DNA from: Bacteroidales bacterium UBA1219
GTDB taxonomy: Bacteria; Bacteroidota; Bacteroidia; Bacteroidales; P3
Direction of reading: 5' to 3'
NCBI GenBank assembly: GCA_002309295.1
Contig: DBXF01000063.1
Location: 9,512-43,736 of the forward strand
Length of the DNA: 34,225 nucleotides
The position numbers and the translations under genes are program-made. The notes below the pieces were generated by a model. That model was given only the letters and a program-made list of their open reading frames with translations, ran no database searches and was not told where the DNA came from. Shown here piece after piece: positions 23,775 through 32,127 of the stretch. Position 1 is the stretch's first letter; every line of letters starts with the position of its first letter.

Positions 23775-24788
23775 ATGAAAAAAAGTTTATTAGCCGTTAT
23801 AATGCTGACATCGGTATTGATGTTGGTTTCTTGTTACAAATCGACCAATCCCAACCGTAAACGAGGCTCTTCGGGAAAAACTCTCGAAGTGCTTGTTGTG
23901 GCCAACGAGGATGTGTACAGTGGCAGTGTAAAGGACAGTATCCTTGCCATACTACAACAGCCGCAGGAGTGCCTCAACCAGCCTGAGCAATGTTTCGACG
24001 TCGTTAACGTACCCGAATCGTCGTTGAGAAATAGCGATATGTTCAAGACTCACCGCAACTTGATAATGATTAACGTTGCCGACAGCAACAGCAATTCCGT
24101 TAAGATGGCCAACGATTATTGGGCCCAGCCGCAGATTATGTTCGATTTCAGGCTCAGCAGCCGCGACTCCGTGGCACCGTTTCTGCGCCGGTATATGCCA
24201 ATCATCAAAAGGGAGGTGCGCAAATGCGAACATCCGCGTATCTTAAGAGCGTACAAAGCTATTGAAAACTACGGTCTTATGCAGAAACTGAGCGACAAAT
24301 TCGGTTTCGACATCACCGTCTCCAACGAGTACTACCTCTGCAAGATGACTTCCGATTTCGCATGGCTCCGCAAGGAAACGAAAGATTTCAGCATAGGCAT
24401 CATAATAAAAACCAAACCCTACTCCAAGACCTCCGATTTCGAACAAAGTGTAATCCTCGACCAGCTCGACAGTACCATGAAACACATCCCCGGCCCTGTC
24501 GACAGCTCGTGGATGGGCACCGAACGACGTATCGAGGCACAGACACAAAAAGTAGATTTCAACGACCATTATTGCGTTGAGACACGCGGCCTTTGGCATC
24601 TGTTGGGCAAAGGATTCCTCGGCGGACCATACGTTAACTACACCCTCCTGGCTCCCGACGGCGAAAACATCGTTATGCTCACCGGATATGTGATGGCCCC
24701 AGGCAAAAACAAACGCGACTACCTGATGCAGGCCGAGAGCATCTGCTACACAATAAAATTTGTTGACAAAAACAAAAAAGAACAATAA
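23775..24788 (+). CDS. DUF4837 lipoprotein
   Basis: The 337-residue protein begins MKKSLLAVIMLTSVLMLVSCYK, a lipoprotein signal with lipobox LVSC (Cys20). The mature part fits DUF4837: SSGKTLEVLVVANEDVYSG opens the domain, followed by QPEQCFDVVNVPESSL, FKTHRNLIMINV, and a C-terminal RGLWHLLGKGFLGGPYVNYT segment. The family is found in Bacteroidota with unknown function and is probably exposed to the periplasm. In this window it lies between a TonB receptor and the outer-membrane assembly genes, with 15 bases to the porG-like gene. An envelope role is a reasonable inference from position. Confidence 0.88.
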   Translation: MKKSLLAVIMLTSVLMLVSCYKSTNPNRKRGSSGKTLEVLVVANEDVYSGSVKDSILAILQQPQECLNQPEQCFDVVNVPESSLRNSDMFKTHRNLIMINVADSNSNSVKMANDYWAQPQIMFDFRLSSRDSVAPFLRRYMPIIKREVRKCEHPRILRAYKAIENYGLMQKLSDKFGFDITVSNEYYLCKMTSDFAWLRKETKDFSIGIIIKTKPYSKTSDFEQSVILDQLDSTMKHIPGPVDSSWMGTERRIEAQTQKVDFNDHYCVETRGLWHLLGKGFLGGPYVNYTLLAPDGENIVMLTGYVMAPGKNKRDYLMQAESICYTIKFVDKNKKEQ

Positions 24789-24803
24789 ATAAACCGCTAC
24801 CTG

Positions 24804-25646
24804 ATGTCGCACTTACGACGCATAACACTGTTGCTGGCGCTTATACCTCTGCTGGCACATTCGCAGACCTTGAGAAAGGATGTGGAGATAGGTGCTATGC
24901 TCGGTGCTATGAACTATATCGGCGACCTCAACAGCCAGTCGGCGGCGGGTAAGATGAATATCGCCGGAAGCGCCCTGCTACGCTACGACTTCCACTCGCG
25001 CTGGGCGGTGCAGTTCGGGTTCGCCTACGGCAATATCGAAGGCGGCAACCCCGATGCCATCGAAAAACGCAACCTCAGTTTCCGTTCTCATATAATAGAA
25101 GGCTCGCTCACCGTGCAGTTCAATTTCGTGCCTTACCAGACCGGCGCCTATGCAAAGCGTTTCACCCCGTATATGTTTGCCGGGATAGGGGTGTTCGGTT
25201 TCAATCCCAAAACTCTGTACAACGGCAATTGGTATGAGCTGCAGCCCCTCTGCACCGAAGGTCAGGGGCTTTCGCAATATCCCGACCGCAAGCCGTACAG
25301 CCTCATACAGCTCAGCGTACCCTTCGGCCTCGGGTTCAAATGCCGCATAGGGAGGTATTTCACCATCGGCGCGGAATATGGCTTCCGTAAGACGTGGACC
25401 GACTACCTCGACGACGTCAGCACCACCTACGTCGACGGCGAACTGCTCACCGCAAACACCGAGGCTATGGCCGCCATACTGGCCGACCGCAGCGGCGAGA
25501 TAGACCTGGACCACGCCTACGCCCCCGGCACTCAGCGCGGCGACGACAGCCTCAACGACTGGTACGCCTTTTTCGGACTTAGTCTGACAGTGAAACTCAA
25601 CGTTTTCGACGCGTTCCGCAAACACCAGCGGTGCGACGCCTATTGA
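24804..25646 (+). CDS. porG: PorG-like outer membrane beta-barrel protein (DUF6089)
   Basis: The 280-residue protein has a signal peptide (MSHLRRITLLLALIPLLAHSQ) and a small beta-barrel body: VEIGAMLGAMNYIGDLNSQ, ALLRYDFHSRWAVQFGFAYGNIEGG, FTPYMFAGIGVFGFNPKT, IQLSVPFGLGFKCRIGRYFTIGAEYGFRKTWTDYLDDVS. This matches the DUF6089 group that includes PorG of Porphyromonas gingivalis. PorG anchors the T9SS PorK/N ring to the outer membrane. The neighbourhood supports the call, because in P. gingivalis porG also stands directly before uppS, bamA and two ompH genes. The T9SS protease upstream supports a working system, although no other T9SS component is in this window. Its stop codon lies 17 bases before uppS. 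Confidence 0.85.
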   Translation: MSHLRRITLLLALIPLLAHSQTLRKDVEIGAMLGAMNYIGDLNSQSAAGKMNIAGSALLRYDFHSRWAVQFGFAYGNIEGGNPDAIEKRNLSFRSHIIEGSLTVQFNFVPYQTGAYAKRFTPYMFAGIGVFGFNPKTLYNGNWYELQPLCTEGQGLSQYPDRKPYSLIQLSVPFGLGFKCRIGRYFTIGAEYGFRKTWTDYLDDVSTTYVDGELLTANTEAMAAILADRSGEIDLDHAYAPGTQRGDDSLNDWYAFFGLSLTVKLNVFDAFRKHQRCDAY

Positions 25647-25663
25647 CAATAAACGATAATGAT

Positions 25664-26407
25664 ATGGAAAACACTTTGGATTTGAACAACATACCTCGGC
25701 ACATAGCCGTGATTATGGACGGCAACGGTCGTTGGGCCAAACAACGCAAGCACGAGCGTATTTTCGGCCACCAGAATGCCATAGAGGCGGTGCGGCAGAC
25801 CGTGGAACGTTGCGCCGAACTGGGAGTGGAATACCTCACACTCTACGCCTTCTCCACCGAAAACTGGAACCGTCCCAAAGCCGAAGTGGAGGGACTTATG
25901 GCGCTGTTAGTTAAGTGCATACGTGACGAAACGCCCACTCTGCAGAAAAACAACATACGTCTGCAAACCATCGGCAACACGGCGTCGTTGCCCGAAAAGA
26001 CACGCTTAGAGTTGCAGAAATGTATCGACGACACCGCCTCGAACACCCGCATGACGCTGATACTCGCCCTCAGCTACAGCTCGCGCTGGGAGATAAAACA
26101 GGCATTGCGCAAGATTGTTGCCGACGCCAACAGCCACACCCTCGAAACCGACGACATCGACGAGGATACCCTCGGACGCTACCTCACCACCGCCGACTAC
26201 CCCGACCCCGACCTGCTTATCCGCACCAGCGGCGAGTACCGCATAAGCAATTTCATGCTTTGGCAGATGGCTTACACCGAACTGTATTTCACCCCTACGC
26301 TGTGGCCCGATTTCCGCAAACAGGACCTCGACAACGCCATTGCCGACTACCAAAAACGCGAGCGCCGATACGGAAAAACAGGCGACCAGATAAAAAAACT
26401 ACAATAA
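25664..26407 (+). CDS. uppS: Isoprenyl transferase (undecaprenyl diphosphate synthase)
   Basis: UppS condenses eight isopentenyl units onto farnesyl diphosphate to give the C55 carrier lipid for peptidoglycan and O-antigen. The 247-residue protein carries HIAVIMDGNGRWAKQR (catalytic Asp in MDGNGRW), GVEYLTLYAFSTENWNRP, and the C-terminal DPDLLIRTSGEYRISNFMLWQMAYTELYF, all diagnostic for cis-prenyltransferases. The ATG at 25664 gives the conserved short N-terminus; an in-frame ATG at 25631 would overlap the porG-like gene. Confidence 0.97.
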   Translation: MENTLDLNNIPRHIAVIMDGNGRWAKQRKHERIFGHQNAIEAVRQTVERCAELGVEYLTLYAFSTENWNRPKAEVEGLMALLVKCIRDETPTLQKNNIRLQTIGNTASLPEKTRLELQKCIDDTASNTRMTLILALSYSSRWEIKQALRKIVADANSHTLETDDIDEDTLGRYLTTADYPDPDLLIRTSGEYRISNFMLWQMAYTELYFTPTLWPDFRKQDLDNAIADYQKRERRYGKTGDQIKKLQ

Positions 26408-26475
26408 TGTATAATAATAACGCAATACTCTCGTTATAACTTTTTACGAACAAGTGTTTTTACAAAAAAACGACA

Positions 26476-29010
26476 ATGAAAATAAAGAACACGATACTTG
26501 TACTGTTGTTTGTAACCGGTTTGCTGCACGGAGCTAACGCCCAAGTAGTGATAGGTGGCAGCACCGATGGCGGCGGCTACGACATAGACTACCTCACCCC
26601 CAAGAAATACGAAATCGGCGGCATAACCATACAAGGTGCCGAAAATCTGGACCAGCGTATGGTGCTTATGGTGGCCGAACTGCATGTGGGCGACAAAATA
26701 ATGATCCCCGGCGACAAAATCTCCGGTGCCATCGACAAACTGTGGAAACAAGGTCTTTTCGAAGACATTCAAATTCAAGTTACCAACATACAGAACGACT
26801 TGGTTTTCCTGAATATCGAACTTGCAGGACGTCCCAAAATGTCCCGATTCCAGTTCCGCGGCGTTGGTAAATCCGATGCCGACAAACTACGCGAAAACCT
26901 CAACCTGATGGTGGGCGACGTGGTTACCGACAACCTTATGATTACCTCCAAAAACAAAATACTCAGCTACTACCTCGACAAGGGCTACAATAACGTAACA
27001 GTCGATGTGAAGACTGTTGCCGACACCGCCCGCAAGAACAACGAACAGATACTTGTTTTCGATGTGAAGACAGGCAAGAAAGGTCGTATCAAGGAACTTA
27101 CTTTCGAAGGCAACGAGGCAATATCCGACAAACACCTTGCCCGCACTATGAGAAACACTCACGATGTGAACTACTGGAAAAAGCTCTATTTCTGGACTCC
27201 GGGTTTCTGGAAACGTTCGAAATACATCGAAGCCGACTACAACAGCGACCTTGAGGAAATAGTGAAACTCTACAACGAAAAAGGCTACCGCGATGCAAAG
27301 ATATTGGGCGACAGCATATACACCGACGAAAAAGGCAAAATGCATGTAAACGTGAAGATTTACGAGGGCAAGCCGTATTTCTTCCGCAATATCACTTTCA
27401 CGGGAAACACCATCTATCCTTCCGATTATCTGTACAAACACTTGCGTATCGAAAAAGGCGACCCATACAACAAGACAGTGCTCGACGAAAACCTCTCGTA
27501 CAATCCCGCAGGCACCGACATCAACTCGCTGTACATGGACAACGGTTACCTGTTTTTCCGTGCCACGCCTACCGAAGTGGCTGTTGACAACGACTCCATC
27601 GATATAGAGATACGCATTCGCGAAGGCAGCCAGGCACGCCTCAACAAAGTGTCGATAAAGGGCAACACCATGACCAACGATAAGGTGATAATGCGCGAGA
27701 TACGTACACGGCCGGGCGACCTCTTCAGCCGCGACGCCGTGATACGCAGTGTGCGTGAACTGGCTACACTCCAGTTTTTCGACGAACAGAAGATAAATCC
27801 CGACGTTAAGCCCAACCCCGAAAACGGCACCGTGGACATAGAATACCAACTCGAAGAGAAATCCACCAGCCAGATTTCGCTCTCCGGCGGATGGGGCAGC
27901 GGCATGGTGATAGGAACACTCGCACTTTCGTTCAACAATTTCTCGGTGCGCAATATCTTCAACAAAAAGGCTTGGTCGCCACTGCCCACCGGCGACGGAC
28001 AGAAACTGTCCATCAGTGCCCAGACCAACGGCACCTACTACTATTCGTTGAGCGCCGGTTTCACCGAACCCTGGCTTGGCGGCAGCAAACCTCAGTCGCT
28101 CAGCTTCTCGGTGTACCATACCCTTTGGAGCAACGGCTACCAATACGAGAAAGACAGTCCTAAGTACTACAGCATGCGTATAACAGGCGCAGGATTGTCG
28201 CTCACCAAGCGTCTGTCGTGGCCCGACGACTATTTCATGCTCTCGCATGCCCTTTCGTACCGTTTGTACCGTGTGCAGAACTACACTTCGTTCATATTCC
28301 CCGACGGCTATGCCAACGACATCAACTACACCGTGGCCCTCAGCCGCAACTCCCTCGACTCGCCCATCTATCCCCGCACGGGTTCCGAAGTGTCGGTAAG
28401 CTCACAGCTCACACCGCCTTATTCTCTCTTCGACGGCCGCGACTACAGCACTATGGACGCTCAGGAGAAATACAAATTCCTCGAATACTACAAGATCAAC
28501 ATTCGCGGTTCGTGGATGTTCAATCTTATAAGCAATGTGGTGTTCAACGCACGATTCCGTTTCGGCCACATGGGCTACTATAACTCGCAGATAGGGCTCT
28601 CGCCTTTCGGACGCTACTATGTGGGCGGTGACGGCCTTTCGAGCTTTGCCCTCGACGCTCGCGAGATAATACCCATGCGCGGCTACACCACTTACGCTCT
28701 TACTCCGCGCGACGCATCGAGCAACTACATCGGAGCTTCGATGTTCGACAAATTCACCCTCGAGCTGCGCCAGCCTATCACCCTCAACGCCACCGCAACC
28801 ATCTATGTACTCGGCTTTGCCGAAGGCGCCAACTCGTGGTCGAAATTCGCCGAGTTCCAGCCGTTCAAGATGTACACCTCGGCAGGTGTGGGCGTGCGCC
28901 TCTATATGCCGATGTTCGGACTTATCGGCCTCGACTGGGCCTACGGCTTCAGCGACAAGGAGATAGGCGGCTCGCATTTCCATTTTTCAATAAACCAATC
29001 CATCGATTAA
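26476..29010 (+). CDS. bamA: Outer membrane protein assembly factor BamA (Omp85)
   Basis: BamA folds and inserts beta-barrels into the outer membrane. The 844-residue protein has a signal peptide (MKIKNTILVLLFVTGLLHGANAQ) and five POTRA repeats over about residues 45-460, seen in IGGITIQGAENLDQ, FRGVGKSDADKLRENL, IKELTFEGNEAISDKHL, FRNITFTGNTIYPSDYLYKHLRIEKGDPYN and LNKVSIKGNTMTNDKVIMREIRTRPGD. The barrel follows, with SLSGGWGSGMVIGTLALSFNNFS, WPRTGS-like PIYPRTGSEV and a C-terminal HFHFSINQSID. The family usually ends in an aromatic residue; here the last residues are QSID, so the terminal strand signal is slightly unusual. It is followed at 35 bases by the first ompH gene, as in most Bacteroidota. 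Confidence 0.96.
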   Translation: MKIKNTILVLLFVTGLLHGANAQVVIGGSTDGGGYDIDYLTPKKYEIGGITIQGAENLDQRMVLMVAELHVGDKIMIPGDKISGAIDKLWKQGLFEDIQIQVTNIQNDLVFLNIELAGRPKMSRFQFRGVGKSDADKLRENLNLMVGDVVTDNLMITSKNKILSYYLDKGYNNVTVDVKTVADTARKNNEQILVFDVKTGKKGRIKELTFEGNEAISDKHLARTMRNTHDVNYWKKLYFWTPGFWKRSKYIEADYNSDLEEIVKLYNEKGYRDAKILGDSIYTDEKGKMHVNVKIYEGKPYFFRNITFTGNTIYPSDYLYKHLRIEKGDPYNKTVLDENLSYNPAGTDINSLYMDNGYLFFRATPTEVAVDNDSIDIEIRIREGSQARLNKVSIKGNTMTNDKVIMREIRTRPGDLFSRDAVIRSVRELATLQFFDEQKINPDVKPNPENGTVDIEYQLEEKSTSQISLSGGWGSGMVIGTLALSFNNFSVRNIFNKKAWSPLPTGDGQKLSISAQTNGTYYYSLSAGFTEPWLGGSKPQSLSFSVYHTLWSNGYQYEKDSPKYYSMRITGAGLSLTKRLSWPDDYFMLSHALSYRLYRVQNYTSFIFPDGYANDINYTVALSRNSLDSPIYPRTGSEVSVSSQLTPPYSLFDGRDYSTMDAQEKYKFLEYYKINIRGSWMFNLISNVVFNARFRFGHMGYYNSQIGLSPFGRYYVGGDGLSSFALDAREIIPMRGYTTYALTPRDASSNYIGASMFDKFTLELRQPITLNATATIYVLGFAEGANSWSKFAEFQPFKMYTSAGVGVRLYMPMFGLIGLDWAYGFSDKEIGGSHFHFSINQSID

Positions 29011-29045
29011 CAAACACGAAGTATAACTTTAAAACATAATTTGAC

Positions 29046-29567
29046 ATGAAAAAAGCAATTTTTACTTTAGCACTCTGTCTTGTGGCCGCCTTTGCGGCAA
29101 ACGCACAGAAATACGCCTGCGTAAACACCGAGTACATACTTAGCAACATACCCGACTATGACCAGGCTCAGCAAACCCTCGACAAATTCTCCGTCGACTG
29201 GCAGAAAGAAATTGAAGCCAAGTTCCAGGAACTGGACAAAATGTACAAATCGTACCAGTCCGAGGCCTACCTGCTCCCCGAAGACCTGAAGAACAAACGT
29301 CAGGACGAGATTATCGAAAAGGAAAAGGAAGTAAAGGAACTCCAGAAAAAACGTTTCGGCTCCGGCGGCGACCTTGAGAAGAAACGCGAGGACCTGCTGA
29401 AACCCATTCAGGACAAGGTTTATACAGCTATTGAAAAATACGCCAACGCCAAGGGCTATTCCATCATTTTCGACAAATCCGGCGAATCCTCCGTTATCTA
29501 CGCCAACGCTAAAGCCGACGTCAGCGACGACATACTGAAACAGATGGGCTACACCGCCAAACAATAA
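29046..29567 (+). CDS. OmpH/Skp-family periplasmic chaperone, copy 1
   Basis: Skp/OmpH proteins are trimeric periplasmic chaperones that hold unfolded barrel proteins on their way to BamA. This 173-residue copy has a signal peptide (MKKAIFTLALCLVAAFAANAQ), a small beta core (KYACVNTEYILSNIP at the start; GYSIIFDKSGESSVIYANAKADVSDDILKQMGY at the end) and a long coiled-coil arm in the middle rich in Lys, Glu and Gln (about residues 40-125). The lengths and order match the OmpH domain. It is followed by a second member with a -7 box between them, so the two may be separately regulated. Confidence 0.94.
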   Translation: MKKAIFTLALCLVAAFAANAQKYACVNTEYILSNIPDYDQAQQTLDKFSVDWQKEIEAKFQELDKMYKSYQSEAYLLPEDLKNKRQDEIIEKEKEVKELQKKRFGSGGDLEKKREDLLKPIQDKVYTAIEKYANAKGYSIIFDKSGESSVIYANAKADVSDDILKQMGYTAKQ

Positions 29568-29607
29568 CAATCTTTCGGGCGAAAAGTAGATAAATCAAAA
29601 AAAAACG

Positions 29608-29615
29608 TATATTTG
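29608..29615 (+). promoter_or_regulatory. -7 box TATATTTG before the second ompH gene
   Basis: TATATTTGCATTC lies in the 126-base gap between the two ompH genes, 78 bases before the second start codon. It matches the -7 consensus, but no TTTG lies at the proper -33 distance. Confidence 0.5.
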
Positions 29616-29693
29616 CATTCGGCAATTCTGAATAAAGAATTTCGCAAAGAATTGATAATAAACATATTAAAACAGATAAACAACACCAACACG

Positions 29694-30194
29694 ATGAAAA
29701 AAACAATCTTATTATTGGCAGTTGCCTTGTTTGCTTCTGCAGCTGTATTTGCTCAAAAACCTGTAAAACTCGGTCATATCGACGCTCAGGAACTTCTGAA
29801 AATAATGCCCGAAGTCGATTCCGCACAAAAAGTTCTGCAGAAAGAACAGAAAGAAGCCGAAAGCATGCTTGAAACCATGCAGGCCGAACTGCAAACCCTT
29901 TACACTGAGTATCAGAACAAAAGAGACCAGATGTCGGATCTGATTAAAAAGGCCAAGGAAGCCGAACTGCAAGACAAGGACTCCCGCATACGCCAATTCA
30001 GCGAATCGGCCGCAAAACGTCTGCAGGAACGCAACGACGAACTCTTCGCTCCCATTCAGGAAAAGATTAAAAACGCCATAGCCAAGGTTGCCAAGGCTAA
30101 CGGCTACACATACATCTTTACCTCCGGAGCAGCCCTCTACGAAGGTGGCGACGATGTTCTGCCTCTCGTAAAGAAGGAAATGGGACTGAAATAA
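29694..30194 (+). CDS. OmpH/Skp-family periplasmic chaperone, copy 2
   Basis: This 166-residue copy has a signal peptide (MKKTILLLAVALFASAAVFAQ), then KPVKLGHIDAQELLKIMPEVDSAQ. A coiled-coil arm covers about residues 45-115 (KEQKEAESMLETMQAELQTLYTEYQNKRDQM and following), and the core strand is KVAKANGYTYIFTSGAALYEGGDDVLP. It shares the fold but not close sequence identity with copy 1, as in P. gingivalis, where two ompH genes also follow bamA. The ATG at 29694 starts the signal peptide; an earlier in-frame ATG at 29613 overlaps the putative -7 box. A strong terminator lies 30 bases downstream. Confidence 0.94.
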   Translation: MKKTILLLAVALFASAAVFAQKPVKLGHIDAQELLKIMPEVDSAQKVLQKEQKEAESMLETMQAELQTLYTEYQNKRDQMSDLIKKAKEAELQDKDSRIRQFSESAAKRLQERNDELFAPIQEKIKNAIAKVAKANGYTYIFTSGAALYEGGDDVLPLVKKEMGLK

Positions 30195-30224
30195 GATTTA
30201 GTGTTTCATAATTTTGTAAATTTG

Positions 30225-30256
30225 CGTGTCGCTTGAAAAAGCGGCACGTTTTTTTT
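30225..30256 (+). terminator. Terminator at the end of the 13-gene plus-strand run
   Basis: CGTGTCGCTT (30225-30234) pairs with AAGCGGCACG (30239-30248), with one G-T pair, around a GAAA tetraloop. Eight T residues follow. It separates the ompH genes from the convergent NUDIX gene. Confidence 0.92.
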
Positions 30257-30283
30257 GTGTTGTAGGGTGGGGGAGGGCAGTGC

Positions 30284-30751
30284 TTAACGCAATTTTCTGC
30301 CGTTGAGTGTGGCGGTTTGTAGGGTGTCGCCAACGTAGGTGAGTTTCAGCGAGAAGAAAGGCTCGTCGCGGCGCAGGAGGTCGAGGAAAATCTTGTCGCC
30401 CTCCCAGATGTTGAGTTCGGGGATACGCTCTTTCTCCACCCATTCCAGCACACCCTCGTCGCAGGGCTTGGCTTGGCCTGTCCACTCGGTGCAGGTGAAG
30501 AGGTGCATATACTCCGTGCCGTAAATGTCGCTAACAAAGGTTACTATGCCGCGGTAACGCCACTGTGTTACGGCAAATCCCGTTTCCTCGCGCACCTCGC
30601 GCAGCATGCACTCCTCGGGACTTTCGCTATCCTCAAACTTGCCGCCCACGCCAATCCATTTGTCGTGGTTTTCGTCGTTGGCCTTGGTGGTACGGTGCAG
30701 CATAAGGTACTGCCCGTCGCGTTCCAGATAGCATAAAGAGGTCTGTTTCAT
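30284..30751 (-). CDS. NUDIX hydrolase (MutT/8-oxo-dGTP diphosphatase-like)
   Basis: The 155-residue protein carries a complete Nudix box, GGKFEDSESPEECMLREVREETGF, which fits GX5EX7REUXEEXGU and gives the metal-binding Glu residues. It begins MKQTSLCYLERDGQYLMLHRT, typical of MutT-type enzymes that clean oxidised nucleotides. The C-terminal part (KIFLDLLRRDEPFFSLKLTYVGDTLQ) resembles the 8-oxo-dGTP diphosphatases of Firmicutes and Bacteroidota. I use the ATG at 30751, because the longer frame overlaps the DUF1963 gene and adds unrelated residues. Its start lies 19 bases after the DUF1963 stop, so the two are probably cotranscribed. Confidence 0.93.
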   Translation of the reverse strand: MKQTSLCYLERDGQYLMLHRTTKANDENHDKWIGVGGKFEDSESPEECMLREVREETGFAVTQWRYRGIVTFVSDIYGTEYMHLFTCTEWTGQAKPCDEGVLEWVEKERIPELNIWEGDKIFLDLLRRDEPFFSLKLTYVGDTLQTATLNGRKLR

Positions 30752-30770
30752 GGGGAAGATGTTTGGGAGG

Positions 30771-31904
30771 TTAATAGCACTGATAGTCGTAGAGCACATT
30801 GCCGAAATCCAGTCGTAGCAGTGCATCGGAGTTTATGAAAAGGCGTGCCGAGCCGCAATCGCCCCAAATGGTGCAGAATCGGGAATCGTTTTCGGCATTT
30901 TCCTCGGCATCGATGGTGGGGATTTGGAGAAGAAGTATATCGTGGGCACTGTATTCCTCGTATTCGTCGCACTGCTCAAAATTCGGGAACCCGAGCATTT
31001 GAAAATCCTTTTCCGAAACACATTGGTATATGGGGTTGTTGCCCAGCACAATGTCGTCGGGTACTTTGTCGCGCTGTTCTTCGGGGAGAAGCCGTTTTAC
31101 GTAGTCGCTTACATCAGGTGCGTCCATCTTATCGTCATAAAGGTTTTTGATAGCTGTGGCCGCAAGGTCGTTGAAATTTCTGCACGTTTGGTTGATACAC
31201 GAGGTGCCGAGTTGCATGTTTAGGGCATATTCACGCGCCACAGGCGAGTATTCCAATGTCTCCACACGTGGATATGACTCCAGTTGCAGCTTATCCACAT
31301 AAGTGCTGATATGGCCGTGGTACACCAAACGGAAGTCGGACTGGAGTGTGTAGTCATTATAATTGACGCCATAGCCTTTCAATAATATCTCGTCGTCAGA
31401 GGATATGAAGAACTGAAGCATACCCGTTTTTGGCAAGGGTTCCAGAGGCGGACATTGCTCGAAATTGACTTGAAAAACCATTGCCATGGGCTTGCCTTTG
31501 GAATCGGTGGGGTATGGTTTCGAAGCATCCCAATATGGTGTGCCACCCAACTTGCTGTCGATAACAGAGGGTTTGCGACTGTGGTCAATTGAGAAACGCA
31601 GGCAGGGCTGCGGTGGGCAAAGGCGGTTTATCTCATCCGAAATGGCGTTGGATTTTCTCACCATAGCATCAACGAGTTCCTTGTCTGGAATAAAAGTGTC
31701 GTCGGGCAGTTCCTCGTTTCCTTTTGCCATTTTACGCTCCTTTATATAGCTCCAAATATTTTTCGATACAAAGATAATAAACAATCCTGCCAACAGAACC
31801 ATTGTTTTCCAATGCCCGTAGGTCAAACCACGGTACATTGCAAAAGCGAACAACGCCGCCCACAATATGTACTGCACAATTGTAGCTACTTTTTCCTTGT
31901 CCAT
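30771..31904 (-). CDS. DUF1963 (YwqG-like) protein with two N-terminal membrane helices
   Basis: The 377-residue protein has two N-terminal hydrophobic segments (about residues 8-27, IVQYILWAALFAFAMYRGLT, and 33-50). A soluble DUF1963 domain follows, from about residue 100 to the end: SKLGGTPYWDASKPYPTDSKGKPMAMVFQVNFEQCPP, GMLQFFIS, GNNPIYQC, and a final WGDCGSARLFINSDALLRLDFGNVLYDYQCY. This ending is the most conserved DUF1963 segment. The family function is unknown. Most DUF1963 proteins lack membrane helices, so an anchored version is a variant. It has its own promoter in a segment shared with the neighbouring paralogues, and NUDIX follows it. Confidence 0.88.
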   Translation of the reverse strand: MDKEKVATIVQYILWAALFAFAMYRGLTYGHWKTMVLLAGLFIIFVSKNIWSYIKERKMAKGNEELPDDTFIPDKELVDAMVRKSNAISDEINRLCPPQPCLRFSIDHSRKPSVIDSKLGGTPYWDASKPYPTDSKGKPMAMVFQVNFEQCPPLEPLPKTGMLQFFISSDDEILLKGYGVNYNDYTLQSDFRLVYHGHISTYVDKLQLESYPRVETLEYSPVAREYALNMQLGTSCINQTCRNFNDLAATAIKNLYDDKMDAPDVSDYVKRLLPEEQRDKVPDDIVLGNNPIYQCVSEKDFQMLGFPNFEQCDEYEEYSAHDILLLQIPTIDAEENAENDSRFCTIWGDCGSARLFINSDALLRLDFGNVLYDYQCY

Positions 31905-31958
31905 TTTTATTGAGTTTATTTAATGTAACAGTCCTTTACGTTTTTGTGGATTTTTCTG

Positions 31959-31991
31959 CAAAGTTACGATTATTATTTCGAAATTGACAAA
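31959..31991 (-). promoter_or_regulatory. Promoter of the DUF1963-NUDIX operon (TTTG-N21-TAACTTTG)
   Basis: On the minus strand TTTG (31991-31988) and TAACTTTG (31966-31959) are 21 bases apart. The segment, including the preceding TTGTCAATTTCGAAAT and the following GCAGAAAAA, is nearly the same as the promoter at 33580-33610. Confidence 0.7.
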
Positions 31992-31994
31992 CAA

Positions 31995-32029
31995 TTTTCA
32001 ACTTTCAACCCTCAACCTTCAATTTTCAA
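31995..32029 (-). repeat. Heptamer repeat, five TTGAAAR-like units
   Basis: Read on the minus strand the units are TTGAAAA, TTGAAGG, TTGAGGG, TTGAAAG and TTGAAAA. The stop codon of the decayed 3' end at 32026-32103 is inside the first unit. Confidence 0.88.
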
Positions 32030-32103
32030 CTGTTTTTGTAGGTTCTTGTGGTTCCGCACTCGTAGCTGTACTTCCGCAGGTTGCCGTCGTTGCAGGTGGG
32101 GTT
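32026..32103 (-). pseudogene. Decayed gene 3' end, copy 1 (DGNLRKYSYECGTTR)
   Basis: The minus strand encodes PTCNDGNLRKYSYECGTTRTYKNS followed by TGA. It has no start codon of its own and is preceded by AT-rich DNA after the stop of paralogue 1. Bases 32051-32088 are closely similar to 32795-32832 (copy 2). Codon use here is like the GC-rich core genes rather than the AT-rich paralogues, suggesting the end of a degraded gene. The parent family is not recognised. Confidence 0.5.
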
Positions 32104-32127
32104 ATTATTTACTATTAATACATTCTG

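Noticed and set aside
30217..30224. TAAATTTG box directly before the ompH2 terminator, which could start a tiny RNA
   Set aside because: No -33 element, and a transcript from it would consist only of the terminator hairpin; best explained by AT-rich chance.
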